A DNA stretch of 64,000 nt from Ephydatia muelleri (lineage: Eukaryota; Porifera; Demospongiae; Spongillida; Spongillidae): contig JABACO010000010.1 in assembly GCA_013339895.1 (NCBI GenBank), forward strand, positions 5,741,010 through 5,805,009. The letters run 5' to 3'. The notes beneath the pieces were generated by a model. The model was not told the DNA's origin. It searched no databases and worked only from the letters and a program-made list of their open reading frames with translations. Shown here in pieces: positions 24,248 to 35,356 of the stretch. The position numbers and the translations under genes are program-made. The first letter of the stretch is position 1, and every line of letters begins with the position of its first letter.

Positions 24248-25441
24248 ATCTGTCTCTCTGAATCTGTCTATTCTGTTGAACAGCTCATGCGGCCACTGAT
24301 CTTATTCTCAAATTCTGTATCTCTCATTTTCTTTGAGTCCAACTGAGGCTATCTTTTTGGTCTGGCATAATCAAATATTATGAATATTTGCTTATTTATG
24401 TAAACTTACCATGGGCCCTGACCTACCACAATCTGCACTGATAGATAGTAACATTGATATTCATCACCATAGCCCATTCTGTAAAGAACATCGCCCTTCC
24501 AAAACAAAATAGGGGTACAATAACCTCTTACCAGTGTAGTTCATGTACATCCTTTTCCATCAGTGCAGCACAGTGTTCTATTTCAAACTAGTTGTATGCA
24601 GGGAGTGTATAGGGTATTGCAATGGCTGGAGGTGAAGCACATTAAGGGATATGTACATGTACATGTATATAGCTAACATACACAAAGTGTCATTCATTTC
24701 AACCAACTGCCAATTAATGCAGTGTCACCATATGCTTATGTCTTCTGCAACTTTAGCTGCTATACTAGCCGTCATGCTCGCTACCATAACTTAGCGATGA
24801 AGTCATGATGATATGACAAGCTGATCTTGCTCTGAGCTTGTCAACCTTTTAAGGCACATCTGCTTTGTAGCAGGGGAATTGTTGCTCTCCATCCCTGCAT
24901 GCATGCGGCTGTTATTTGGAATAACCTGATGCTGGTGGCATCTCCTTCATATTTGCATGTTATAGGATCATGATCGTGTCTAGGTTTGCAATTAATTAGC
25001 TATTTACAGTACTGGCTCTTTCCTTTTGTCCCTCTAGGAGCAGTCATCACATGTGCAGTGTGTGGATATGGAACTGGACCCATCATTTTGGACCAACCTG
25101 TGTGTACCAAAACAGAGCAACAGCTGCTACAGGGTCCATCCTACATTAGAGATGTTACCATGTTGTGCAATAAGCCAAACAGGCCCTCACACCTCTCCGG
25201 TGAGTAATCTGTTGTGTGGCCTCTCAGCAGCCTTTCCATGTGCCTACAGGTGCTCCTTTATTAGAGTGCTGTGTGTCAAGCTTGTGTTTCCCTCTCTTCT
25301 CTTCAGATGCACAGCCATTGCAACTAGCTCCATATGAACAGGACACCAATGGATCCTTGGTTCCCATGAGTACTTCCATCGGCACCGTATCAGAGCCCAT
25401 TGCACTCACCACCTGCAACCATTCGGATGATGCTGGTGGAG
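20113..25441 (+). CDS. Unidentified multi-exon gene (second block)
   Basis: Plus-strand exons with consensus splice sites: 20113-20288 (GKTVQKLVSLNKRIGDF), 20353-20436 (TMSNNSLAEEKL), 20683-20753 (AQAKPKTGNLMM), 20842-20943 (AVRQQIDSHPPPLPP, Pro/His-rich), 21505-21703 (DAEMSPVGLMDQ, ending phase 1), 21988-22099 (VCTDGSSPSEGTVQVCC, Cys-rich), 25038-25199 (AVITCAVCGYGTGP) and 25307-25441 (AQPLQLAPYEQD). Junction phases fit from 21505 to 21988 and from 25038 to 25307. The links 20436 to 20683 and 22099 to 25038 do not fit, so exons are missing or two genes are present. Paired Cys in CAVC and VCC suggest metal binding, but I know no matching family. It may continue from the 11.6-19.8 kb gene. Confidence 0.4.
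22346..22601. repeat. Foldback palindrome, about 120-bp arms
   Basis: Left arm 22346-22466 and right arm 22481-22601 are nearly exact reverse complements around a 14-base loop. The ends read ATTGGGACAGTTTCCGCGAA and its complement. A diverged half-copy of the inner arm follows at about 22687-22745 (GTTAGCGCTATTAACATCC), so related elements cluster here. Confidence 0.9.
22610..25037. other. Intronic/intergenic sequence with CA tract
   Basis: No coding exon recognised. A (CA)n tract lies at 24184-24245 and a shorter CA-rich patch at 23480-23525. Confidence 0.5.
24184..24245. repeat. (CA)n microsatellite
   Basis: About 31 CA dinucleotides without interruption. Confidence 0.95.
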
Positions 25442-25760
25442 GTAGGTGTTTAACTGGCTGTACATGGGATGGTGGGGCAAGCTGCTAATACACATGACAT
25501 CTTAGGAGTTAAAGATTTCACTTGTGATATACATGTAATGGATCAGAGTGCACATATATGCTACATAAAAGTGTCACTGGATTGATTGACACCTGGTGCT
25601 ATCTCCTATGACATATGATATGTAGCCCCACACATGGGCGCAAGATGGTGCACCCAGCAGCTGACATTGGTACAATCCAATCTCTCGGATCCCAGTACAG
25701 TGAGTTATGTTATCATCTTGAATGAGCATGTCAAATGACAAATGTGCTGATACTTGACAG

Positions 25761-25938
25761 GTGGTGATAACTAATGCCTCCAGTGATCTGAACAGTACTC
25801 TAACCTCTGCCACTGGTGAGGAACAGGCTGACCAGAACATGCAGTGTGGATCTGTTGCACCAGCTAATCACATGACAGGGAATTTGTTGAAGACTGAAAA
25901 TGGCAACAATGAGGAGCAACAACATACACATGTATGAA
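25761..25938 (+). CDS. Possible exon, partial duplicate of the 20113 exon
   Basis: After an acceptor at 25760 the frame reads VVITNASSDLNSTL and ends with TENGNNEEQQHTH at a possible GT donor. Its 3' part and the following intron (25872-26060) duplicate 20232-20400. The next duplicate exon is decayed, keeping only a SLAERK remnant. Confidence 0.4.
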
Positions 25939-26367
25939 TGCATACACTTCACATGTACTGATACATGGTTCCAATTACTGATCCCTTTCAGTATTTACAC
26001 ATCACATTGGTCACACAGTGCCAAAGTAGGCCATATTCATTAGCTGAAAGAAAATATAGTATGTACATGTGCATCTCCACTGGCACTGTTGTGTAACATT
26101 GCATTATAAAATGCCGATGGATCCATTACATGTACAGTAGTGTGATCCTTTGGGTAGGTTCAGTATAGCATTACTAGCAAGACAGGTGCTTTCTTGAGTC
26201 TGTTTCCTACTTACTTTAGCTTAGCATCAACTGCTTTTGAACAGTTTTATTACGTTGCAGTTTGTTGGTATATGTATTTTTTTCACAAGTGCTTCAGTGC
26301 TTGCATTGTGTCAACCAGGAACGTATTTGTTTTTGGAGCACACAAACTTGTAGTGAAACAAATAACA

Positions 26368-26800
26368 GGGTGTCCATAAGTGAACAGGACAGGTTTAAAT
26401 GATTATAGCTTTATATTGAAATCAGTTAATCGATTGATATTTTGCTATAGATAGCTCTGATTAATCATATAGTATAAGTGTAATCATACATGTATTACAC
26501 AGCTGAGTACACTGTATCTAAATTCAAAATCATGTATTAAGGCACTCTGTAATCATCTATACTCAAGTTAGTGCATAACTATTTGATTTTTATAACAATT
26601 TGTAATAGCCTATGACCACATTATCTAGTTTGGATAGATTTATTTTCCAGTTACTACAGTGTATGTTCAATACTGGGTTATTCAAATTAAGTATGTTTAG
26701 GGGGGTTATTAAAGTCTAATGAATTCTGTTTATACACTGAGTTAACTCAAAATCACCGAGAATCTAATACCTTAACAAATTAACTTTAATAGTGCGTTAT
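26368..26800 (+). repeat. Interspersed repeat, copy 1
   Basis: This matches 59341-59760 across several hundred bases, sharing AGCTTTATATTGAAATCAGT and GAACAGGACA(A/G)GTTTAAATG. It is AT-rich with no coding potential. The class is unknown; terminal repeats were not identified. Confidence 0.75.
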
Positions 26801-27775
26801 TAAAAAAAATTCTTGATTGTGTGAAGTCATGAAGTTTGATCTGAATAACACAAATGTGTCAATTGAAATTAAATTATTGATTTACATGACGTTTTATTGT
26901 GTACTGAAAAATAATATTCATAAATCAGGTTGTTGCAAATCATTAGTTCATGTTAATTAACATTATTGTTGGTGATTTTAGTTAATGAATATAAAAGGTA
27001 CTTAAAGAACAAAATTCCATATAAAAAGAGCTTGCAAGTCACAAATTCAACTGGCCAATGCAATGGTGTCTGAACTACATGTGATGTAGGACCCTTCTAT
27101 TCTTAAGGAAATGCACAACACGCATCTTACATTTGATATAGGACACAACAAGATAAGCTGCCATTATTATCCCTGCCCACAAAGAAAAAAGTAAAGATCA
27201 ATCACATGCTCATATAGCTTACTAATACTGTGGCAGTGACCTTGACTTCTGTAGTGATAGCCAAATGAGCGTTCAGGTTTCATCTGCAAGTTTCCTATTC
27301 ATTGTAAGAAAAGGGGCCCTTTCTTGGTTGGTTTGATGCTGCACAGAAGCTTTTCGTCTCAGACGTACAGTACATCAATTGCAATCTGCGAATGAAGTTG
27401 TTCTAACACAATGCATGTTTATTATTTTGCTGGAGGTCCCCCTATGTGAACAGGGAATAACCAGATGGAAAAGGCATGTGGTTCATGTAGAATCACATGT
27501 TGGGTTGGCTCGATCGATCATGGTACAATTGTATTTTATATGTACTATATGGTACTGTAAACTGTACATAGTACATGTACTGTACTGTAAATACAAAGAA
27601 AATAAGGTGATGTGTCCAGATCTGTGAGCCTTAAAGATGGATTGGCAACATGGTATCAATTGTGTTCATGCATGAAAACTCAATCAATCGTTACTTTCCC
27701 ATTATTTATTATTACAGTTGTACATACTGGATGAGAGCTTCTTCATAATTATTCAATAATTTGTTTTACAGGCTT
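26801..27775. other. AT-rich sequence without a recognised gene
   Basis: No feature seen apart from scattered TGTACATGTAC oligomers near 27565. Confidence 0.4.
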
Positions 27776-28320
27776 CATGGCCAGAATATCATCATGAAAG
27801 GATTAGAATGAGAGCAATGTTGGAATTGGGACTAGCACAATTCAAATTGAGATCAACAGAACAAGGTGAAAAGGGATCATGTGCAGCAAACGAAAGAGAG
27901 GAAAAAGAAACTAGAAGAGCAATGGGAAAGAAGGAAGTGAGAAAAGAGATGGAAAGAAAAAATGACTATAGGAAGGGGATAAATGGAGAGACAAGAGTAA
28001 ATGAAAGAAGAGAAAGCAGAGGAGAGGAAAGTGGTGAAAGAGAGAAAGGACAAGTAAAAGACAAACATGGTGAACTACAGAAAAGAGGAGGGACAGTAGC
28101 TGAAAGAGAGAAAGGAGGTGAGGAGAGAAGGAGGAGGAAAGAAAAAGTCGGAGAGAAAGGAGGAGCGGAGAGAAAGGAGCTTGGAAGGAGAGAAAGGAGA
28201 TGGAGTAGAGAAGAGGACAGGAGAGAAAGGAGGTGGAGGAGAGAAAGGAGGGGAGAGAAAAAAGGTAGGAGAGAAAGAGGTGTGGAGAAAAAGAATTGGA
28301 GGAGAGAAGAAGGTGGGTGA
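27776..28320 (+). CDS. Possible exon entering the purine minisatellite
   Basis: After a CAG acceptor at 27775 the frame opens ASWPEYHHERIRMRAML and continues into a Lys/Glu/Arg-rich stretch, stopping at 28320. The first 45 residues or so look like ordinary coding sequence; the rest is low-complexity and merges into the minisatellite. It could be the last exon of the upstream unidentified gene. The same frame reopens at 28552-29085 and 29098-30045, but stops between these make one continuous protein unlikely. Confidence 0.35.
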
Positions 28321-29905
28321 GAGAAAAGAGGTGGAGGAGAGAAAGGAGGTGAGGAGAAAAAGGAGGAGGAGAGAAAGAGGTGGAGGAGAGAAGGGTGGAG
28401 TGAGGAGAGAAAGAGGTGAGGAGAGAGAAGCGGTGGAGGAGAAAACGGGAGAAAGAGGTGGAGAGAGAAGAGGTGGCGTAGAGAAAAGAGTGGCGGAGGG
28501 AGGTGAGGAGAGAAAGGAGGGTTTGAGGGGAGTGGGGAGAGGAGAAAGGAGGTGGAGGAGAGAAAGGAGGTGGAGAGAGAAAAGAGGTGGAGGAGAGAAA
28601 AGGAGGTGGTGGAGAGAGAAAGGAGGTGGGGTGGAGAGAAAGGAGGTGGTGGAGGGGTGGTGGAGAGAAAGGAGGTGGGGAGAGAAAGGAGGTGGAGGAG
28701 AGAAAGGAGGGGAGGAGAGAAGGAAGGGTGGAGGAGAGAAAGGAGGTGGAGGAGAGAAAGGAGGTGGAGAGGAGAAAGGAGGTGGAGGAGAGAAAGGAGG
28801 TGGAGGGGGAGGAGAGAAAGGATGGTGGAGGAGAGAAGAGAAAGGAGGTGGAGGAGAGAAAGGAGAAGAGAAAGGAGGGAGGGAAAAAAGGAGGTAGAGA
28901 GAAAGGAGGTGAAGGGGAAAAAGGAGGAGAAGAGAAATAGGGTGGAGGAGAAAAAAGGAGGAGAGAAAGGAGATGGAGGAGAGAAAGGAGTGGAGGAGAT
29001 AAAGGAGGTAGAGGAGAGAAAGGAGGTGGAAGAGAGAAAGAGGGTGGAGGAAAGAAAGGAAGTGGAGGGGAGAATGGAGGGGTAGGAGAGAAAGGAGGTG
29101 GAGGTGAGAAAGGAGGTGGAGGAGAGAATGGAGGTGGAGGAGAGAAAGGAGGTGGAGGAGAGAAAGGAGGTGGAGGAGGAGAAAGGAGGTGGAGGAGAGA
29201 AAGGAGGGGAGGAGAGAAAGGAGGGGGAGGAGAGAAAGGAGGTGGAGGAGAGAAAGGAGGTGGAGGAGAGAAAGGAGGTGGAGGAGAGAAAGGAGGTGGA
29301 GAGAGAGAAAGGATGGTGGAGGAGAGAAAGGAGGTGGAGGAGAGAAAGGAGGGGAGGAGAGAAAGGAGGTGGAGGAAAGAAGGAGGTGGAGGAGAGAAAG
29401 GAGGTGGAGGAGAGAATGGAGGGTGGAGGAGAGAAAGGAGGGGAGGAGAGAAAGGAGGTGGAGGAGAGAAAGGAGGTGGAGGAGAGAAAGGAGGTGGGGG
29501 GAGAGAGAGAAAGGAGTGGAGGAGAGAAAGGAGGTGGAGGAGAGAGAAAGGAGGTGGAGGAGAGAAAGGGGTGGAGGAGAGAAAGGAGGTGGAGGAGAGA
29601 AAGGAGGTGGAGGAGGAGAGAAAGGAGGTGGAGGAGAGAGAAAGGAGGTGGAGGAGAGAAAGGAGGTGGAGGAGAGAAAGGAGGGAGGAGAGAAAGGAGG
29701 TGGAGGAGAGAAAGGAGGTGGAGGGAGGAGGAAAGGAGGAGGTGGAGGAGGAGAGAAAGGAGGTGGAGGAGAGAAAGGAGGGGGAGGAGAGAAGGAGGTG
29801 GAGGAAAGAAAGGAGGTGGAGGAGAGAAAGGGGGTGGAGGAGAGAAAGGAGGTGGAGGAGAGAAGGAGGTGGAGGAGAGAAAGGAGGTGGAGGAGAAAAG
29901 AGGCG
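28110..29905 (+). repeat. Purine-strand minisatellite, 18-bp unit
   Basis: About 1.8 kb made of variants of GAGAAAGGAGGTGGAGGA. The plus strand is almost entirely A and G, with T only in the GGTGG part. Units are shortened (GGAGG for GGAGGTGG) or expanded (an extra GGAGGA), so phase drifts. All long frames here, on both strands, are products of this repeat. Confidence 0.95.
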
Positions 29906-30049
29906 TAAATGGGGAAGGTGGAAAGATAGAAAGAAAAAAATTGCTAGGAGGAGAATGGGAAAGCCCTAAGTCAGCAGGAAAAAGAGAAACAGGAAGACAC
30001 ACAGCCAAGAAGGTATCAAAGTTTGAATGCAGTGCGTGTTGCTAGGCCT

Positions 30050-31567
30050 TATAGCGACACACACTGTGCATGCTTGTGAGCATCGCGTGAAATGAATTTG
30101 AAACATGTCACCATTTAGTTAAGCTGTACATAATGCATTGTGAGGCAAATAAATGGGTGTGTTTTCTACTAGTAAATGCATGTTAGTATTGTATACAACA
30201 TTTTTCATGCTTAGTAATTGTTACATCTTCCATGGCTAATTTAGCACTACAGTTGTAATAGAGTATCTCTCAGGTAAAGTATGTTTTGATCACTATATTG
30301 CATTCCAGGGGATAGGCACCTGGCTGTTCATGATGCCACTGGTGAGGTTGTTCATGATGCTTCTGGTAATACCTTCAGGCATTAGTAAGTGTTGGTTGTG
30401 TCATTGGTACAGTATATGCATATGCAGTACTTTATACACCGTGTTTGTTACATGTATCTTACAAGGGTCAAAACGTTATTGTCATTGTAAATGATTTGAA
30501 TGAACCCAATAGGTCTAATACATGCATGCATTGTGAACACTGTTCTAACCCTTGTCCTCCCACAACAGTGGCTCCTATTCCTTTCATGGATATCCCATAC
30601 CCCATTAACATGATTTTTTTTGCCAGCATAACCTACATTGTATGCATTCCATGATACACATGCTGTATAATACAGAGAAACATGTACTGTATACACATGG
30701 CTACCACCTGGCCTGGAATTTCATGTCATGATCCGGTTTCCTGGCTTCTTTCCTTTGCATTAGTAATGAATTACTCAGCATGCACTTAGGATGGCTGGTC
30801 TGACTTCACATTTCACTTCCTTTCTAAAATCCCGCTTCCACCTGACATTTGAACCCCTGATGTACTTGTACACCTATCTAGTACTTACATTCTGGTCGTT
30901 GCTTATGTCCTGTCTAATTTCATTCTTATCAAACATGAACTGCATGTACATGTATGTGTTGATGCATAGCAATGGCTTATTATCGATGACTAAGGTAAAT
31001 GATGGACCAAACAGGTATGTATGATGCCAAAAGTCAAGAACACTTTTCTCTCCAGGCTTCTGGTCTCGCTTATGGAAACAGAACCTCTCTGCTATTATTA
31101 TTGGTTTGGTTCATAATGGTGGGTCAATACGTCAACTGCATATACATCAGCAATTTCTTGTCTTTGGGCTTAGCTGGAGCCGACAACAACCATATAGCAC
31201 ATCTTACTTCCCAACATGCTTAGAAACACAGGGACCTTTCCACCCTTTTCTGTTTTATTTGCCTTGAAATACATCTCTTCCTAAAAGATATACACCAACA
31301 ACTCACACTCGGTAGCAAACTCACCCAACTTTCCAATGGTTGCCATATCCCACCCTCATCATCAGTATAATGTTCCACACAACCGTTTAAAGTAATGATA
31401 ACAGCTGAGACAATCAAATACACACACATGGACACACAAATATATATCATCATGGATGTCCAATTGATGCAACATACACAATCGTTCCCAGACCTACATG
31501 TACATGTAAGCATCAATACACTACAGGTGGCATTGTCCCATTCACTTTCATATAAGTATGAGTCCAG
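30050..31567. other. Intergenic sequence
   Basis: No recognisable gene. Short open frames are not supported by motifs or by clear splice pairs. Confidence 0.4.
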
Positions 31568-34042
31568 TGTCACAGGACAATCTGTCGCCCGGAAATTGTG
31601 TCGTAGCGACCGTTTTTCCTAAGGAAATTGTGTTGCTCACAATTAACGTAGCGACTTATATCCTAAGGAAATTCTGTCGCCAGGAAATACTGTCACTTGC
31701 ATGCTCGCGATTGTTATTTTATACTGTCGGTAAAGGCGTGCGATCTGTGGTGAGGGGTGCTAAAATTTTGAATGGGGATATAGAAATAAGACTTTTGAAT
31801 GCATGCAAGCTCGCATTTTCCAAAGTAAATTGCTTGCCACAGAAATAACGTTTCTTGCCAGTCACCCACTGGCATATATCATCCAGATCAGATGAACTCA
31901 TCAGAAAATAAGTGCTTCCATGGCAGCAACAGACTTCAAGTAGGCACTGATAGATTTGAGCCACAATTTAAGTAATTCAACTCCTTTTACCAATGTGTGT
32001 GTTGTCCCAATCGCATGTTGGATCTTACCTCTGAATTAAGTGTTCACATTTAAAATGACAAAATTTCCTCCAAGTAGTTCTTTTAATGGGCACTCACCAT
32101 AGAAGGTACGGTAGTCTATCCATAAGGCTACATCAATGTCTTTGCTCAATGCATACTCTCCTTCTTGAATATCGAAGGATGAATCCTGTTTTATAGTAAC
32201 ATATTTTTAAACGTTATGCTTTGTTATAATGAAGGACTTACATGCACATTAAAGTCTTGATCATCCTCTTTGGCTTCATAACGCAATATGCAAGCACCAG
32301 ACCTCCACAGATGACTAAGGCTTGAAGAGTACAGCTGTTCTTTGAGGACACTACAATCCAATTCTGTCTCAACTTCAACCTGCTCTGGACTCAATATCCC
32401 TCTTTCCTTGCATTGAATTTGATTGCTGGGTTTCAGTTTTACATTTGTTTTGTCAATGTTATCACATTCGATGTTCTTGTAGCTACTGTTTTCACTGACA
32501 TAGCCATCTCTTTCACCAGCAATTTCATCAACTGCATCTTCAGGCACTGCAATAGTAGAGTGTGCGTTTTTTTATTCATCAATTAACTCATATGATGAAT
32601 TTACGTTACCCATCTATTAATCACATGATTAATTTATGTTACCCATCTATTAAATCATGAACATGTATACTCAGTTATACAATACCTTGCTCCAATTGGG
32701 GTTTTATTGAGCAATGTGATCAGGTGCTACATAAGTAAAGTGCATTTATGTAATATTAAATACAATATCCCATCAACAAACCATTCTGAGGCATAGTTTC
32801 AGCCATGATATATTGAACTTTTGAGCCAAAACCTTGTTTGGTTCTTCACCTGTGATAGTCTACATGTTCCTTTAGAAAGTACCTCCATACACCAAAAAAG
32901 GGGATATTAGGTTGAATCTTGAACAGAAACACAATATGATAAAAGTATAGCATCAAGATATTGGTCCCAATTAGTTTGCTCTGAATCAACAAACTTCAGT
33001 AACTGACGCTGAAGTGTTTGGTTGAACCGTTCGTCCAAACCATTACTCTGAGGATGATATGCACTTTTCAAGTTATGCTGTACTCCATTGAATCTGCACA
33101 ATTCAACATTAACCTTAGAAAAACAATTTCATATAAACATACATGTAAATGCTGCTGCTTATTAGGTACCTTGTTAACAAATTCCCGTCCTAGATCTGTT
33201 ATCTTGATCTTGTAACATCCATGTCTGGTAAAACAGTGGAACAGAAACTCAGCAACACCGATGGCAGTCTTATCAGGGAGGGCTGTTGCTTCAGGCCACT
33301 TAGAAAACAGTCATTATATACTTATTCTTTTGTGGTGTTTCTGGTAAAGGACCCATCAAATCGACACCAATGGTGTGCCATACTTCCCCCTTTACACGAA
33401 TTGTGTGGAGCTCTGCAGAAGTCTTGTCAATTGTTCTACACAGAGAGAGAACAAATATATACGACATATGCATACAATAACATCAGTACATACTGTTTGC
33501 TCTTTGGCACTTGTCACACGTCTTGCAAAAATTCTTTCATGTCATCTACTGTACCATTCCACGCCAATAAAACCTCTCCGCTATTTTGGAAAGTGTCTTA
33601 TCTCATCCAAAGTGTCCACCACCAAGTTCTGTGCAATGACATCCTTCAAGTACGTTTTGTTTGTTCTTCTCAGTCACAACCTACAGTGTATATAACAGAA
33701 GATATTTTTAGATCACCTGAAACTCTCCGCCTTCTTTATCGCGATAAAAAGAACTCCTTCCTTCACGACGAAACTCTTTGCTCTCCTCCAAAGACAGTCT
33801 CTTTCGTTCTTGTTATAAAGAGGAGGATAGGTTTGGTTACAGCAAAATGCTAGCAGTACGCCGTATTCCATGTCACCTCAAAAAACATGTACGAATGATA
33901 CAGAGCATGCGCGCAACAGTATTTCCTTGCAACACAATTTCCTTAGGATTTATGGTCGCTACGTTAATTGTGTATGACATAATTTCCTTAGGAAAAACTG
34001 TCGCCGCCACACATTTTCCGGGCGACAGATTTTCCTGTGACA
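31568..34042 (-). mobile_element. Ginger-like DNA transposon
   Basis: Inverted repeats of about 125 bp (31568-31690 and 33915-34042) begin TGTCACAGGA at each end. Internal landmarks include CTGTCGCCCGGAAA and CAATTAACGTAGCGAC. The TGTNR start and a 4-base flank (CCAG left, CCGG right, 3 of 4 identical) agree with Ginger elements, cut-and-paste transposons carrying a gypsy-type integrase. The only recognisable gene inside is such an integrase, on the minus strand, with no reverse transcriptase, LTR or polypurine tract. Integrase lesions make this copy probably inactive. Confidence 0.75.
32097..33790 (-). pseudogene. Gypsy-type integrase of the Ginger-like element
   Basis: Minus-strand order: a VVKEG segment (about 33780), an HHCC zinc region with DEIRHFPK, FYWRGM and CDKCQRAN (33640-33490, frame broken), GVDLMGPLPE (33390) with the first catalytic Asp, FSKWPEATALPDKTA (33310), LGREFVNK (33180, second catalytic position near ITDLG), then an exon at 33101-32910 with AYHPQSNGLDERFNQT carrying the catalytic Glu. 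C-terminal exons follow at 32547-32242 (begins PEDAVDEIAGERDG) and 32186-32097 (SFDIQEGEYALSKD) with good splice sites. At least two frameshifts interrupt the core. Introns in an integrase gene agree with Ginger rather than an LTR retrotransposon. Confidence 0.7.
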
Positions 34043-34141
34043 CCGGCAGTACCAATTGTCTACTCACATTTGATGGCACCACCTAAAGACACATCCTGCT
34101 GACTATGTTGTTTAGTCAGACAAATCTCACTATGAATCATA

Positions 34142-34484
34142 TGTAACGAGTCCAGTATACAGAAAACTTGTCATCACTCATGTGCGCACCTGTTACATCA
34201 TACACCCAATATCAATCAATACACGTGTATTGCACTCGTCCTCGAAAGCGCGACTACAGCTTTGGCTACAACCTTCAGGTGGACTACTGTTGTTTCGCTC
34301 TGGATACCTCCTGATGGTCTGTTCTATTGTCCCTTGCTACTCCTACAGGGGGAGTGTAGGTACTTGCAGAGGAGGTGGTGATGGTGGCTAAAGATGATCA
34401 AAATACAGGACTCTGTATTATTGATTAGTCATGGAGTTCTCAAATGTTCTATACGTCTGTGCAGGCTCCAGTTCATCTGTTACA
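34142..34484 (-). repeat. LTR-like repeat, left copy
   Basis: Read on the minus strand it starts TGTAACAGATGAACTGG and ends CTCGTTACA, the TG...CA form of an LTR. A shorter copy in opposite orientation lies at 40527-40715. The left copy has an extra internal segment of about 150 bp (34236-34385). Confidence 0.6.
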
Positions 34485-34930
34485 CTGGTTTGATAAGTTA
34501 TGCTTCATCCTAACACCACAGCAAGCTTCAACATAATCAACTATTGGCAGTGTGTTTCCACTGGCTGTCACTAACTTTAGCCTCTGCGGTGGTCATCTTC
34601 TGGTTATTCCCTTTAGACTGAACACTATTTCCTGATGTGGGAGTGAGACTGATGAAACAGATGTGAGCATTATTTCAGTAGATACTCCAGCTATTTTACC
34701 TTGCAATATCGACACCTCACCCCTAATTGAAACTAGAATGACAAAATCTGGTAGGCTTACTTTTATTTGGGATGGCTGATGTACCCTGCAATTATCCCAT
34801 TGAAGTTTTTTCCTGGTAGAATGTGCTACGACAATAATGACAAATGTGCCCACATTTTCCACATTTGAAACACCGGACAGACCTTAAGATGAGGCGCTCG
34901 CCACATGGCCTGATTTCAATAACGACAAAA
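34485..34930 (-). pseudogene. Gypsy gag-protease relic
   Basis: The minus strand carries a zinc knuckle CFKCGKCGHICHYC (CX2CX4HX4C, about 34870) followed by retropepsin-like sequence: GKIAGVSTEIML, SVSSVSL, then about 34540 NTLPIVDYVEA in another frame. Where the family has the catalytic DTG, this copy reads TSV, so the protease is dead. No reverse transcriptase is nearby. It abuts the LTR-like repeat at 34142-34484, which may belong to the same element. Confidence 0.6.
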
Positions 34931-35356
34931 GAAAGAATGTCAACTCACCGCCACGATGATATCATCTAGCTTCAAAATACTAGAGCACTTTCTTGCTTCC
35001 TGGTTAAGTGCTGTCTCTTTTCAACTGTTGGATCAAAAATAAATGTGGGAGCAGGCACAGTGATGAGCACATGAAGGTCCTTGTACTTTGAGCAAATTAA
35101 TACTCCAAATCCATTAATATTCAAAAGAGAGTAACATTCATTCCACATACATGTACACATGAAGATGTACTATGCTGAAGCACCAGTAATTCAACCACAT
35201 TATCAATAAACTAGATATCACATTGCTAAGCCCACAATTTGCTACAATAGTTATGTGGTAATTATTTCATGAGAATAAAGTATATCTGTTAACCTTGTTC
35301 ACGTATGAAATGGCTATAACATCTATTTCATTATGAATTGTTTCTGCTGTACACAG

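Noticed and set aside
23911..24261. Open frame ending in poly-Thr-His
   Set aside because: Created by the (CA)n tract; the upstream part has no recognisable features.
27966..30008. 680-residue minus-strand open frame rich in Ser, Leu, Phe and Pro
   Set aside because: It is the complement of the 18-bp purine minisatellite; low complexity with no domain or splice support.
28552..30045. Long plus-strand Glu/Arg/Gly-rich frames
   Set aside because: All three frames are open because the repeat lacks stop codons; stops at unit irregularities break continuity.
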